Assembly: GCF_001718795.1 (NCBI RefSeq)
Contig: NZ_CP013435.1
Span: 744,001-808,000, forward strand
Source of the DNA: Burkholderia latens
GTDB taxonomy: Bacteria > Pseudomonadota > Gammaproteobacteria > Burkholderiales > Burkholderiaceae
Length of the DNA: 64,000 nt
Direction: 5' to 3'
Shown: positions 55,788 through 64,000 of the stretch, one piece after another
Numbering within the stretch: position 1 is the first letter of the stretch
Layout: each line of letters opens with the position of its first letter
The notes under the pieces: generated by a model
Seen by the model: the letters and a program-made list of their open reading frames with translations, nothing else
Database searches by the model: none
Told to the model about the DNA's origin: nothing
Program-made: the position numbers and the translations under genes

Positions 55788-57083
55788 TCATTGCATGAAG
55801 GGCCCCCACGACGGCTCACGAACGGAGCCGCCCTGGACGGACAGGATCTGCGGCGGCGCGCTGCCGTCGGAGGGCACTGCTGCCAGCACGTTGCGACCAC
55901 CCGACTGGGTAGCGTACAGAATGTACTGGCCGTTTGCCGCGAAGCTCGGCGATTCGTCGCGATTGGTGTTCGTGATGGCGTTCGCCGCGCCGGTTTGCAG
56001 ATCCTGAACGTACAGCTTGAACCCCCCACCCGTGCGGGAGATGTAGGCCAGCAGCTTGCCGTCCGGGCTGACGCGCGGGCTGGTGTTGTAGCTGCCGTTG
56101 AAGGTCACGCGTTGCGCCGCGCCGGCGCTTTCGCCTTGCGCGGGCATCCGGTAGATCTGCGGCGCGCCGCCGCGATCGCTCGTGAAGTAGATCCAGCGGC
56201 CGTCCGGCGAGTAGAACGGCTCGGTGTCGATCGAGCTGCTCTGCGTGAGCCGGCGCAGACCGCCGCCGTTGGCGTTGACCGAATAAATTTGTGTATTGCC
56301 CGTCAGCGACAGCGCGACGGCCAGCGTGTTGCTGTCCGGCGACCACGCCGGCGCGCTGTTGTTGCCCTTCTGGTCGGAGACCATGTAGCGGCGACCGGTC
56401 GGCAGATCGTGGATGTAGACGATCGGCTTCTTGCGCTCGAACGACACGTACGCGACCTTCGTGCCGCTCGGCGACCACGCCGGCGAGATGATCGGCTCCG
56501 TGCTCGACAGCGCGATCCGCGCGTTCTGGCCGTCCGAATCCGAAATCTGCAGCTGGTAGCGGTTGCCCGTCTTGATGACGTACGACAGCCGCGTCGCGAA
56601 CACGCCGCGCACGCCGAGCAGCTTCTGGTAGATGTAGTCGGCGATCTTGTGGCCGGCCGTGCGCAGCGTGTTGTCGTTCGCCGTCAGCGACAGGCCGCCG
56701 AGGCTTTGCTGCTTCACGGTGTCGTACAGGATGAAATTCACCTTGTACTGGCCGTTCGCTTCGCGGTTCACGCTGCCGGCGACGAACGCGTTCGCGCCCT
56801 TGGCCTTCCATGCGCCGAGATCGACCGATGCGGTCTCGGGCACGGGCGTGCTGCCCGCATCGATATTCGTGAATTTGCCGCTGCGGGCGAGGTCCGCGCG
56901 GACGATCGACGTGACCTGCTGCGGCAGGCCCGCCTCGTTCGCGAAGTTCGCGGTGGCGATGGGGAACTGGGTCGAACCGACGCCGGTGATCAGCACGTTG
57001 ACCTGCGCATTAGCGGCGCCGCCGGCCGCAATCAGACACGAGGCCACGAGTGCCCTGAAACCTAGTTTCGTCATCAAACTCAT
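55788..57083 (-). CDS. tolB: Tol-Pal system periplasmic protein TolB
   Basis: 431 aa. Signal peptide [18 protein letters not shown]-terminal domain from [16 protein letters not shown]; then a six-bladed beta-propeller with repeated TolB/WD40-like units ([68 protein letters not shown]). Start at 57083 ([12 protein letters not shown]); the 9-nt-later ATG (57074) is an alternative. Confidence 0.95.
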   Translation of the reverse strand: MSLMTKLGFRALVASCLIAAGGAANAQVNVLITGVGSTQFPIATANFANEAGLPQQVTSIVRADLARSGKFTNIDAGSTPVPETASVDLGAWKAKGANAFVAGSVNREANGQYKVNFILYDTVKQQSLGGLSLTANDNTLRTAGHKIADYIYQKLLGVRGVFATRLSYVIKTGNRYQLQISDSDGQNARIALSSTEPIISPAWSPSGTKVAYVSFERKKPIVYIHDLPTGRRYMVSDQKGNNSAPAWSPDSNTLAVALSLTGNTQIYSVNANGGGLRRLTQSSSIDTEPFYSPDGRWIYFTSDRGGAPQIYRMPAQGESAGAAQRVTFNGSYNTSPRVSPDGKLLAYISRTGGGFKLYVQDLQTGAANAITNTNRDESPSFAANGQYILYATQSGGRNVLAAVPSDGSAPPQILSVQGGSVREPSWGPFMQ

Positions 57084-57191
57084 GCTTCTGCTTCCCATGT
57101 GACTTGGATCGCTGCGCAACCGCAGAGACAGTAAAAATACCCGATTCGTTCCCGTCCGGCAGCGACGCACGGAGTGTAAGCGCATTTGCGC

Positions 57192-58259
57192 TCACTCCGC
57201 CGCCTTGAAGGTAATCGTAATACTCGACGGGGTATGACCGTCAGTATCGGGCGGTAACGGAACCGACGCCTGGATCGCATTGACCACCGCCTGATCCCAC
57301 CCCGAATTGCCGCTCGGTCGCGATACCGAGACGCTCAACAGGTCGCCAGAAGGCGTACAGCGGATCTTGACGATTGTCGTGAGTCCCGCGCGCTCGCCGG
57401 CCCAGACGATGTTCGGTTTCACGCGGCGGCGTACCTTGTCGGCATAGCCCGGAGAGGCGGCGTTGCCGCCGGAACCCGTGCCGGTGCCGCTTTTCGCGAG
57501 GCCTTGGCCGCCGCCTTCACCGGCACCCGCGAGGCCCTGCATCTGAGCGAGGCGCGCATTCCGTTCCCGGTCGAGCTTCGCCTTCGCTGCCGCATCGGCC
57601 TTCGCGCGCGCCGCCGCTTCGGCCTTTGCCTTCGCCTGCGCTTCCGCCTTCGCTTTCGCGGCGGCGTCTGCCTTGGCCTTCGCCGCCTGCTGTGCTTCCA
57701 GCTGCGCCTGTTTCTGCTGTTGCAGTTTTTGCTGCTCGAGCTTCTGCTGTTCGAGCTTTTGCTGCTCGGCGAGCTGCTGTTGCTTCAGTTTCGCGGCCTG
57801 CTTCTGCTTTTCGCGTTCAGCGGCTTTTTCCGCGGCGAGCGCGGCAGCCTGCTGCGCTGCGAGTTGCGCGCGGCGCGCTTCCTCTTCCTGCTGCTTCAAC
57901 TGCTGGGCGCGGCGCTGCTGCTCGAGCAGCGCTTCGCGCGCGGCTGCTTCCTGCTGGCGCTTTTTCTGCTGCAGCGCGATGTCCGCCTGCTCGTCCCGAG
58001 CCGGCGGAGCGGGCGGCGCGACTTTCGCGGGCGGCGTGGGTGTAACCACGGGGCGCGGCGCGGGCACGTCGGGCACCTCGGTCCACAGCTCGGCTTCGGC
58101 GCCGGCCGGCGTGCTGTTCTGCCACTGCACGCCGTGATAGAGGAACAGTGCGAGCAGCACGTGCATCAGCGCGGCGAGCGCGAACGCGCGCCAGGTGCCG
58201 CGCTCGCGAGGGGGCTGAGACGGGTAGGCGTGGTCGCGCGTGGATTGCTGCCGGTTCAT
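57192..58259 (-). CDS. tolA: TolA, inner-membrane linker of the Tol-Pal system
   Basis: 355 aa. A single N-terminal membrane helix (FALAALMHVLLALFLYHGV), a long helical middle domain rich in Ala, Lys and Gln (about 90-245), and a C-terminal globular domain ending SVPLPPDTDGHTPSSITITFKAAE. It spans the periplasm to couple TolQ/TolR energy to Pal. Its start overlaps the tolR stop by 4 nt (ATGA). Confidence 0.95.
   Translation of the reverse strand: MNRQQSTRDHAYPSQPPRERGTWRAFALAALMHVLLALFLYHGVQWQNSTPAGAEAELWTEVPDVPAPRPVVTPTPPAKVAPPAPPARDEQADIALQQKKRQQEAAAREALLEQQRRAQQLKQQEEEARRAQLAAQQAAALAAEKAAEREKQKQAAKLKQQQLAEQQKLEQQKLEQQKLQQQKQAQLEAQQAAKAKADAAAKAKAEAQAKAKAEAAARAKADAAAKAKLDRERNARLAQMQGLAGAGEGGGQGLAKSGTGTGSGGNAASPGYADKVRRRVKPNIVWAGERAGLTTIVKIRCTPSGDLLSVSVSRPSGNSGWDQAVVNAIQASVPLPPDTDGHTPSSITITFKAAE
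57711..57770. repeat. Tandem 15-bp repeats in tolA
   Basis: Four adjacent 15-bp units encode LEQQK-type pentapeptides (units at 57711, 57726, 57741, 57756) in the helical middle domain. In-frame unit gain or loss would change the domain length without disrupting the gene. Confidence 0.8.
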
Positions 58260-58705
58260 TGCGATTTGACGAGGAGGCCGACGCGCTTGACGCCGCGCGC
58301 CTTCAGATCCGACATCACGGTCATGACCGAATCGTACTGCACGGTCTTGTCGGCCGCGATCACGACCGGCTGGTCGGGATGGTCGGCCTGCCGCGCAGCG
58401 ATGAAGCTGTCGAGCTCGGCCTTGGTCATCGTGTCTTCCTGCGTCGCGCCGGAGTCGCTCTTGTACTTGACGCTCATCGTGCGGTCGGCCTTGATGTTGA
58501 CGACGACGGGCGGCGTCTGTTCCTGCGGCGCGGCGTTGCCGACGGTCGGCAGATTGATGATCGACGGCGCGACGAGCGGGGCCGTGACCATGAAGATCAC
58601 GAGCAGCACCAGCATCACGTCGATGTACGGCACGACGTTGATGTCGGCCATCGCGCGGCGCGAACGGCCGCCCCGCATGCTGGATCGAATGGGACTTCCT
58701 GCCAT
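58256..58705 (-). CDS. tolR: Tol-Pal system protein TolR
   Basis: 149 aa, ExbD/TolR family. N-terminal transmembrane segment with the proton-channel Asp in NVVPYIDVMLVLLVIFMVTAPL; the periplasmic domain ends SDLKARGVKRVGLLVKSQ. Works with TolQ as a proton-driven motor. It starts 10 nt after tolQ and overlaps tolA. Confidence 0.96.
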   Translation of the reverse strand: MAGSPIRSSMRGGRSRRAMADINVVPYIDVMLVLLVIFMVTAPLVAPSIINLPTVGNAAPQEQTPPVVVNIKADRTMSVKYKSDSGATQEDTMTKAELDSFIAARQADHPDQPVVIAADKTVQYDSVMTVMSDLKARGVKRVGLLVKSQ

Positions 58706-58715
58706 GGCGCGCTCC

Positions 58716-59393
58716 TTACTGGGCCTGACGCTGCAGGATGTTCGAGAATTCTTCGATGAAGGTCTCGAAGCGGATCGCGAGGCGGTCGATGTCGTGCGCG
58801 TAGCGGTTGTACGCGACTACCGCCGGAATCGCGGCGAACAGGCCGATCGCGGTGGCGACGAGCGCCTCGGCGATGCCCGGCGCGACGTTCGCGAGCGTCG
58901 CCTGCTGCACGTTCGCGAGACCGCGGAACGAGTTCATGATCCCCCAGACGGTGCCGAACAGACCGATGTACGGGCTGACCGAGCCGACCGACGCGAGGAA
59001 CGCGAGGTTCGCTTCGAGCACGTCCATTTCACGCTGGAACGACGCGCGCATCGCACGGCGCGCGCCGTCGAGCACGAGACCGGGATCGCTGAGACGCTTT
59101 TCCTTCGCCTTCAGGAACTCGCGCATCCCCGATTCGAAGATGCGCTCGAGCGCGCCGATCGTGTGGCGGTTGTTGGCCGCGCTCTGATACAGCGCCTGCA
59201 GGTCGCCGCCGGACCAGAAATCCCGCTCGAAGCGTTCGGTCTGCGCGCGCGCGCGCCGGATCGCAAACCACTTGCGGAAGATGAAGGTCCACGACATCAG
59301 CGACAGTAGCAACAGCAGCCCCATCACGGCCTGGGCCAGCACGCTCGCGTTGAGGACGAGGGAAATGATCGACAGGTCTTGAGAAGTGTTCAT
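58716..59393 (-). CDS. tolQ: Tol-Pal system protein TolQ
   Basis: 225 aa, MotA/TolQ/ExbB family with three membrane helices: ASVLAQAVMGLLLLLSLMSW near the N-terminus, SVSPYIGLFGTVWGIMNSFRGL and GIAEALVATAIGLFAAIPAVVAYN. The conserved LFGTVWGIM and EALVATAIG channel-forming segments are intact. Second gene after ybgC. Confidence 0.96.
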   Translation of the reverse strand: MNTSQDLSIISLVLNASVLAQAVMGLLLLLSLMSWTFIFRKWFAIRRARAQTERFERDFWSGGDLQALYQSAANNRHTIGALERIFESGMREFLKAKEKRLSDPGLVLDGARRAMRASFQREMDVLEANLAFLASVGSVSPYIGLFGTVWGIMNSFRGLANVQQATLANVAPGIAEALVATAIGLFAAIPAVVAYNRYAHDIDRLAIRFETFIEEFSNILQRQAQ

Positions 59394-59535
59394 AGAGTTT
59401 GAGTAACGTCCCTTCGGGGTGCCCGGCGAAGGCGCGCGGCATGCGTGCGGCGCGGCGCGCCGGCCTGGCCTGGCGCCGAACCTTGCTTAGTATCGATTCA
59501 GGAGGGCAAGTTCATAGGTTTTGTCTAAACGGTGC

Positions 59536-60012
59536 TCATTCGAGCTTCGTTGACAATACAGTTTGCCCGGCGTCGATGACGGGCCCGCGTTGTAGTGCCT
59601 CCAGCACGGCTGGCGGGATCGCCGCAGGCCGGATGCCGGTTTGGTCCACGCAACCCAGCCGGATGTGTCCGGCGACGAGCAGCGTGTCGCCGCGCCACGC
59701 TTCCTGCGTGAATTCCACCGATGCGCGGCCGATGCGCCCGGGCCGGCTCATGATCGTCAGCGCGTCGTCGAGTCGCGCCGGCGCGCGGTAGTCGAGCGAC
59801 GTGCTGCGCACGATGAAGATGGCGCCCGTGTCGTCGGCGAGGCGGCGCTGGTCGATGCCGCACGCGCGCAGCCATTCGGTGCGGGCGCGTTCGAAGAACT
59901 TCAGGTAGTTGGCATAGAAGACGATGCCGCCTGCATCGGTATCCTCGTAGTACACGCGAACCGGCCAGATAAAGCCGCAGGGCGCGTCCGGGGAGCGGGT
60001 AGGCTGAGTCAT
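59536..60012 (-). CDS. ybgC: YbgC family acyl-CoA thioesterase of the Tol-Pal operon
   Basis: 158 aa, hot-dog fold 4-hydroxybenzoyl-CoA thioesterase type. VRVYYEDTDAGGIVFYANYLKFFERARTEWL contains the catalytic Asp motif and family signature. Start MTQPTRSPDAPC at 60012; 49 upstream in-frame codons are not conserved. First gene of the Tol-Pal cluster, 142 nt ahead of tolQ. Confidence 0.94.
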   Translation of the reverse strand: MTQPTRSPDAPCGFIWPVRVYYEDTDAGGIVFYANYLKFFERARTEWLRACGIDQRRLADDTGAIFIVRSTSLDYRAPARLDDALTIMSRPGRIGRASVEFTQEAWRGDTLLVAGHIRLGCVDQTGIRPAAIPPAVLEALQRGPVIDAGQTVLSTKLE

Positions 60013-60076
60013 GGCGCGCATTCTACCGGAAGGCCGCGGACGGATTCGTAACCGATTCGTAACGGAATGTAGTACG

Positions 60077-60111
60077 CGGCAGGCCGCCGGCGCGGGGCCG
60101 GCGGCCTGCCG
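60077..60111. repeat. 15-bp perfect hairpin between ydfG and ybgC
   Basis: CGGCAGGCCGCCGGC and GCCGGCGGCCTGCCG pair perfectly around a GCGGG loop. It lies 7 nt after the ydfG stop on the minus strand. There is no T-run on either strand, so it may be a Rho-assisted terminator or mRNA 3'-end stabiliser. Confidence 0.7.
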
Positions 60112-60118
60112 AGACGGG

Positions 60119-60865
60119 TCAGCCGCGATGGATCGTGAGGCCGGCGGGGGCTTGAGCAACCGGCATCATCTCGATCGTGTTGATGTTGACGTGCGCGGGA
60201 CGCGTTGCGATCCAGTAGATGGTGTCTGCGATGTCCTCGGCGGTGAGCGGCTGGACGTTCTGATATACGTTCGCAGCCTTCGCGTCATCGCCGCGGTAGC
60301 GCACGTTCGAGAATTCCGTGCCGCCGCACAGGCCGGGTTCGATATCAGTGACGCGCACGGGCGTGCCGATCAGGTCCGCGCGCAGATTCAGACTGAATTG
60401 TCTGACGAAAGCCTTGGTTGCGCCGTAGACGTTCCCGCCCGGATACGGATAGGTGCCGGCGACTGAACCGAGATTGAAGATATGGCCGCGGCCGCGCTCG
60501 ATCATCCCTGGCAGCAGCGTGTGCGTGACCGTCACGAGGCCAGAGCAGTTCGTGTCGATCATCGTCTGCCATTCGTCCAGGCTCGCCTTTTGGGCAGGCT
60601 CCACACCGAGCGCGAGGCCTGCGTTGTTGACGAGCACGTCGAGCGCTGCAAAGTCGGCGGGGAGTGCAGCCGGCACGGCCTCGACGGCGGCGCGGTCGCG
60701 CACGTCGAGCTCGAACGGCAGCAGCGCATCACCCAGCTCGGCCGCGAGCGCATCGAGACGATCCTTGCGGCGGGCGGTGGCGACGACGCGGTGGCCGCCC
60801 TTGACAAACGCGCGGGCGATGGCGGCGCCGAAGCCGGCGGACGCGCCTGTGACGAACACGATCAT
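60119..60865 (-). CDS. ydfG: NADP-dependent 3-hydroxy acid / malonic semialdehyde dehydrogenase YdfG
   Basis: 248 aa short-chain dehydrogenase. Cofactor motif VTGASAGFGAAIARAF, NNAGLALGVEPAQKASLDEW, and the catalytic YxxxK as VYGATKAF. Closely resembles E. coli YdfG over its whole length, including IEPGLCGGTEFSNVRYRGDD and the C-terminal MPVAQAPAGLTIHRG. YdfG oxidises L-allo-threonine and reduces malonic semialdehyde. Start at 60865 (MIVFVTGAS) is the family N-terminus. Confidence 0.94.
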   Translation of the reverse strand: MIVFVTGASAGFGAAIARAFVKGGHRVVATARRKDRLDALAAELGDALLPFELDVRDRAAVEAVPAALPADFAALDVLVNNAGLALGVEPAQKASLDEWQTMIDTNCSGLVTVTHTLLPGMIERGRGHIFNLGSVAGTYPYPGGNVYGATKAFVRQFSLNLRADLIGTPVRVTDIEPGLCGGTEFSNVRYRGDDAKAANVYQNVQPLTAEDIADTIYWIATRPAHVNINTIEMMPVAQAPAGLTIHRG

Positions 60866-61006
60866 TGCTGCTCCTGGTCGGTAACGAATTGGCGGATAGT
60901 ATCCCGCAAGCCTACTGAGATTGCCGCACCGCGGCAAGGCGCCGAAGCGCGTCTGAGCGGGAGCGTATAGCCTGGCCCTTATTATTTCGACATGCCTGGC
61001 GCGCGG

Positions 61007-61035
61007 TTGCCTATTCATGGCGCATCCAATAAACT
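61007..61035 (+). promoter_or_regulatory. Candidate sigma-70 promoter for glyA
   Basis: TTGCCT (61007-61012), a 17-nt spacer, TAAACT (61030-61035). Transcription would start near 61042, just before the riboswitch aptamer at 61048, which supports both calls. Confidence 0.6.
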
Positions 61036-61047
61036 AACGCGCTCATC

Positions 61048-61142
61048 ACCCCTGCGTGACTGGCGATAGAACCCTTCGGGTTCAAGGTGGAGCATCCCAC
61101 CGTGAAGCGCGGGGCGCCGTTTTTGCCGTTCGCCTGGGCAGC
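61048..61142 (+). promoter_or_regulatory. ZTP (pfl) riboswitch upstream of glyA
   Basis: The pfl/ZTP aptamer layout is visible: CCCCTGCG (61049-61056) runs into the conserved GTGACTGGCG, an AACCC-TTC-GGGTT hairpin, the GGTGGAGCATCCCACC arm, closing strand CGCGGGG (61108-61114), then the pseudoknot domain ending CGCCTGGGCA. These are the hallmark segments of ZTP riboswitches, which sense the purine intermediate ZMP/ZTP when 10-formyl-THF is low and turn on one-carbon genes; glyA is a typical target. The expression platform (61143-61283) is not obvious: no T-run terminator is seen. Confidence 0.85.
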
Positions 61143-61283
61143 CGTTGTGCGCCATTGCGTGCATTGCCGGTGGCTGTCCTGTCTCGCGTCATACGGATTC
61201 TTCCGCCACGTCGAGCTGGCCCCGCCAGCAGCGCAATGTACTCGGCCGCACCGGTCAACCTGTACACACTTAACGGAAACCGT

Positions 61284-62531
61284 ATGTTTGACAGAGCCCA
61301 AAGCACCATCGCGAACGTCGATCCCGAACTCTTTGCAGCGATCGAGCAGGAAAACCGCCGCCAGGAAGATCACATCGAGCTGATCGCGTCGGAGAACTAC
61401 ACGAGCCCGGCCGTGATGGCCGCACAGGGCTCGCAGCTCACGAACAAGTACGCGGAAGGTTACCCGGGCAAGCGCTACTACGGGGGCTGCGAATATGTCG
61501 ACGTGGTCGAGCAGCTGGCGATCGACCGTGTGAAGCAGCTGTTTGGCGCGGAAGCGGCGAACGTGCAGCCGAACTCGGGTTCGCAGGCGAACCAGGGCGT
61601 GTTCTTCGCGATGCTCAAGCCGGGCGACACGATCATGGGCATGAGCCTCGCGCACGGCGGCCACCTGACGCACGGCTCGCCGGTGAACATGTCGGGCAAG
61701 TGGTTCAACGTCGTCAGCTACGGGCTGAACGAAAACGAAGACATCGACTACGACGCGGCCGAGAAGCTGGCGAACGAGCACAAGCCGAAGCTGATTGTCG
61801 CGGGCGCATCGGCGTTCGCGCTGAAGATCGATTTCGAGCGTCTGGCAAAGATTGCGAAGTCGGTGGGCGCGTACCTGATGGTCGACATGGCGCACTACGC
61901 GGGGCTGATCGCGGCGGGCGTGTATCCGAACCCGGTGCCGCACGCCGACTTCGTGACGACGACGACGCACAAGAGCCTGCGCGGCCCGCGCGGCGGCGTG
62001 ATCCTGATGAAGGCGGAGTACGAGAAGCCGATCAATTCGGCGATCTTCCCGGGTATCCAGGGCGGCCCGCTGATGCACGTGATCGCGGCGAAGGCCGTTG
62101 CGTTCAAGGAAGCGCTGTCGCCGGAGTTCAAGGCGTATCAGCAGAAGGTGGTGGAGAACGCACGCGTGCTGGCAGAAACGCTGGTCAAGCGCGGGCTGCG
62201 GATCGTGTCGGGCCGCACGGAAAGTCACGTGATGCTGGTCGACCTGCGCGCGAAGAACATCACGGGCAAGGCAGCGGAAGCGGCGCTCGGCGCCGCGCAC
62301 ATTACGGTGAACAAGAACGCGATCCCGAACGATCCGGAAAAGCCGTTCGTGACGAGCGGCATCCGCCTGGGTTCGCCGGCGATGACGACGCGCGGGTTCG
62401 GGCCGGCGGAAGCGGAGCAGGTCGGCAACCTGATTGCCGACGTGCTCGAGAACCCGGAAGACGCGGCGACGATCGAGCGCGTGCGCGCGCAGGTGGCCGA
62501 GCTGACCAAGCGTTTCCCGGTCTATCGCTGA
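61284..62531 (+). CDS. glyA: Serine hydroxymethyltransferase GlyA
   Basis: 415 aa. Interconverts serine and glycine with THF, the main source of one-carbon units. PLP lysine in [15 protein letters not shown] (near residue 230); [36 protein letters not shown] and [16 protein letters not shown] are family signatures. Start ATG 61284 (MFDRAQSTI) with only a weak GGAAA upstream. Preceded by a ZTP riboswitch and followed 6 nt later by nrdR, as in many proteobacteria. Confidence 0.97.
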   Translation: MFDRAQSTIANVDPELFAAIEQENRRQEDHIELIASENYTSPAVMAAQGSQLTNKYAEGYPGKRYYGGCEYVDVVEQLAIDRVKQLFGAEAANVQPNSGSQANQGVFFAMLKPGDTIMGMSLAHGGHLTHGSPVNMSGKWFNVVSYGLNENEDIDYDAAEKLANEHKPKLIVAGASAFALKIDFERLAKIAKSVGAYLMVDMAHYAGLIAAGVYPNPVPHADFVTTTTHKSLRGPRGGVILMKAEYEKPINSAIFPGIQGGPLMHVIAAKAVAFKEALSPEFKAYQQKVVENARVLAETLVKRGLRIVSGRTESHVMLVDLRAKNITGKAAEAALGAAHITVNKNAIPNDPEKPFVTSGIRLGSPAMTTRGFGPAEAEQVGNLIADVLENPEDAATIERVRAQVAELTKRFPVYR

Positions 62532-62537
62532 TCCGGC

Positions 62538-63017
62538 ATGCGCTGCCCGTTCTGCCGGCATGAGGACACGCAGGTCGTCGACTCGCGCGTGTCCGAAGAT
62601 GGCGCCGCGATTCGTCGGCGCCGTCGCTGCTCGGCTTGCGACAAGCGCTTCACGACGTACGAGCGGGTCGAGCTGAACCTGCCGGCCGTCGTGAAGAAGG
62701 ACGGCAGCCGTACCGAATTCGACCGTCGCAAGATCGTCGCCAGCATGCAACTCGCGCTGCGCAAGCGGCCGGTTGCAGCCGACGCGATCGACGCGGCGGT
62801 CGCCCGTATCGAATATCAGTTGCTCGCGACCGGCGAGCGTGAAGTGCGTAGCGAGAAGCTCGGCGAACTCGTGATGAACGAGCTGCGCGGCCTCGATACG
62901 ATTGCCTATGTCCGCTTTGCATCGGTTTACCGCCGGTTCGAGGACGTTTCCGAATTTGCCGACGTGATCGAAGAATTCCGTCGCGCGTCCCCCTCCAAGC
63001 CTCCGCGCAAGCGCTGA
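62538..63017 (+). CDS. nrdR: Transcriptional repressor NrdR
   Basis: 159 aa. The N-terminal zinc ribbon has two CxxC pairs ([11 protein letters not shown] and [17 protein letters not shown]); the rest is an ATP-cone domain ([24 protein letters not shown]). NrdR represses ribonucleotide reductase genes through NrdR boxes, sensing dATP/ATP. None of its targets is in the window. Lies 6 nt after glyA, so co-transcribed. Confidence 0.97.
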   Translation: MRCPFCRHEDTQVVDSRVSEDGAAIRRRRRCSACDKRFTTYERVELNLPAVVKKDGSRTEFDRRKIVASMQLALRKRPVAADAIDAAVARIEYQLLATGEREVRSEKLGELVMNELRGLDTIAYVRFASVYRRFEDVSEFADVIEEFRRASPSKPPRKR

Positions 63018-63165
63018 CGCGCTGCGTCCGTTCATCGTCTTCTCCCGCAGGTTCAATTCGTGCCGATTGTGTCGGCCGTGGCTGGAGGTCGCCAGTCGGC
63101 CGTTCGGCTAATGGCGCGCGTCCGCATGCGTCGCTACAGTGGTTGCATCACGTTGACGGAGGGCA

Positions 63166-63732
63166 ATGGCGATGGAACCGTACCGGCGGCCCGTTGAAAA
63201 AAACATGCGATGGTGTGGCGGGTTCACGCTCGTCGAGCTGATGGTCGCGATTGCGCTGGCGGCCGCGATCGGGCTTTACGCGGCGCCTGCATTTGACCGT
63301 TGGCACATGCGCGAACGCGTGGATGCCCGCTCTCGCGCACTACTCGGTGCGCTGTCTTTCGCCCGCACCGAAGCGACGCGTCTCGGCGTGCGCGTCACGC
63401 TGTGCAGGGCCGGTCGCGACGGTGACTGTGTGCGCGCTGGCGAGCGGTGCAGCCCGGCCGAGTGGTCATGCGGCTGGATCGTCAGCGGGCAGTTCGACGG
63501 ACAACCTCGCGTACTGCGGCGTTATCCGCACGATGCCGACATTGCCGTGGCCGGCGCCGCGCGCGATCTGGCGTTTGCGCCGCCGACAGGGCAAATCATC
63601 GGCGGGATCCGGCGTTTCGAGTTGCGGCCGCCGCATGCGCACGAGAGTGACGATGCGCGTATGGCGCGTTGCATCCGGATCTCGGCAGGTGGCCGCGCAC
63701 GCGTCGCGGCCGGCCGTTGCGATGCGGCATGA
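63166..63732 (+). CDS. GspH/FimT family type IV pilus minor pilin
   Basis: 188 aa from the ATG at 63166 (the ATG at 63172 is also possible); GGAGG lies just upstream. The prepilin cleavage and methylation site is CGGFTLVELMVAIALAAAIGL, with the conserved Glu five residues after the cut. The C-terminal part fits the GspH/FimT pattern with paired cysteines (DGDCVRAGERCSPAEWSCGW). Probably primes pilus assembly as a FimT-like pseudopilin. It overlaps the next gene by 4 nt. Confidence 0.85.
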   Translation: MAMEPYRRPVEKNMRWCGGFTLVELMVAIALAAAIGLYAAPAFDRWHMRERVDARSRALLGALSFARTEATRLGVRVTLCRAGRDGDCVRAGERCSPAEWSCGWIVSGQFDGQPRVLRRYPHDADIAVAGAARDLAFAPPTGQIIGGIRRFELRPPHAHESDDARMARCIRISAGGRARVAAGRCDAA

Positions 63733-64000
63733 CGCGCATGCGCAGTCGGATGCAGGGTACTTCGCTGCTTGAGGCCGTGCTGGCCATCGCGCTGCTCGCC
63801 ATGGTAATGCTCGCCGTGGCCGGCAGTCAGCTTGCAATGACGCGCGCGCAGCGATCGACGATGTGGCGGGAACGCGCACTGTGGCTGGCCGATGCACGCA
63901 TCGAGCGTCGGCGCGCTGCGGCCGACGCTGGCGACGACATCGCCGCGCTCGTGGCTGCATCACTGCCCGGCGGCACGGTGACGCTCGACGGCGGAGCGGC
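63729..64000 (+). CDS. PilV-like type IV pilus minor pilin (partial, cut by window edge)
   Basis: The first 90 codons are present. Starts at the ATGA overlap with the fimT-like gene. The prepilin motif is MQGTSLLEAVLAIALLAMVML, with Glu at the expected fifth position, as in PilV. The hydrophobic helix is followed by AMTRAQRSTMWRERALWLADARIERRRA. More minor-pilin genes (pilW, pilX, pilY1-like) would be expected beyond the window. Confidence 0.75.
   Translation, partial: MTRMRSRMQGTSLLEAVLAIALLAMVMLAVAGSQLAMTRAQRSTMWRERALWLADARIERRRAAADAGDDIAALVAASLPGGTVTLDGGA

Noticed and set aside
57560..57960. Repetitive stretch that might suggest a CRISPR or minisatellite
   Set aside because: It is the Ala/Lys/Gln-rich helical domain of TolA; repeats are in-frame codons without spacers.

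Overview
The window is about 64 kb of high-GC, densely packed chromosomal DNA from a betaproteobacterium, almost certainly genus Burkholderia and most like the B. cepacia complex. That call rests on recognising protein sequences (KatG, UbiA, TldD, HrcA, TolA, NrdR), on strong GC bias at third codon positions, and on gene neighbourhoods (oxyR-katG-dps, grpE-thioredoxin-dnaK-dnaJ, ybgC-tolQRAB-pal-cpoB-tRNA-Lys). The species cannot be fixed by eye. Nearly everything is core or housekeeping content; the only clear mobile element is one insertion sequence.

Layout. 1-5 kb: tail of oxyR, a 45-codon small gene with a perfect Shine-Dalgarno, katG, a second small membrane-protein gene, dps and ubiA: a peroxide-defence cluster. 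5-12 kb (minus strand): proC-yggS, then glcD-glcE-glcF and a D-lactate-dehydrogenase-like flavoprotein (2-hydroxyacid oxidation). 12-14 kb: PduO-type cobalamin adenosyltransferase and flavohaemoglobin hmp with a candidate NsrR operator. 14-22 kb (minus): aroG, then yhdP-nitrilase-tldD. 22.6-25.4 kb: glnE. 25.5-28 kb (minus): nadK-recN. 28-30.9 kb (plus): hrcA, hemH, hslR.

30.8-32.2 kb: a complete IS2-group IS3-family element (1336 bp, 5-bp target duplication ACAGG) sits in the last codons of hslR and replaces the native C-terminus. 32.5-39 kb: the heat-shock cluster grpE, thioredoxin-like gene, dnaK, dnaJ, with sigma-32-like promoters before grpE and dnaK, then a fused pabB-pabC folate gene. 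39.5-44.6 kb (minus): hda, HAD phosphatase, pcnB, folK, deoxynucleoside kinase, panB, in one tight run. 44.8-46.7 kb: purM, a SnoaL-like gene and a decayed transporter end. 46.7-49.6 kb (minus): mutL-miaA. 49.8-54 kb: dedA, mscS, a class II glutamine amidotransferase, and a divergent AhpD-like/AraC pair.

54.3-60 kb (minus): the Tol-Pal envelope operon ending in tRNA-Lys(TTT). 60.1-64 kb: ydfG, then glyA behind a promoter and a ZTP (pfl) riboswitch, nrdR, and the start of a type IV pilus minor-pilin cluster running off the right edge. The least ordinary items are the IS-edited hslR end, the ZTP riboswitch, the two small genes flanking katG, apparently leaderless -10/ATG arrangements at mutL and hrcA, and strong RNA hairpins in and around dnaJ/pabB. 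I did not find a convincing new defence or biosynthetic system.
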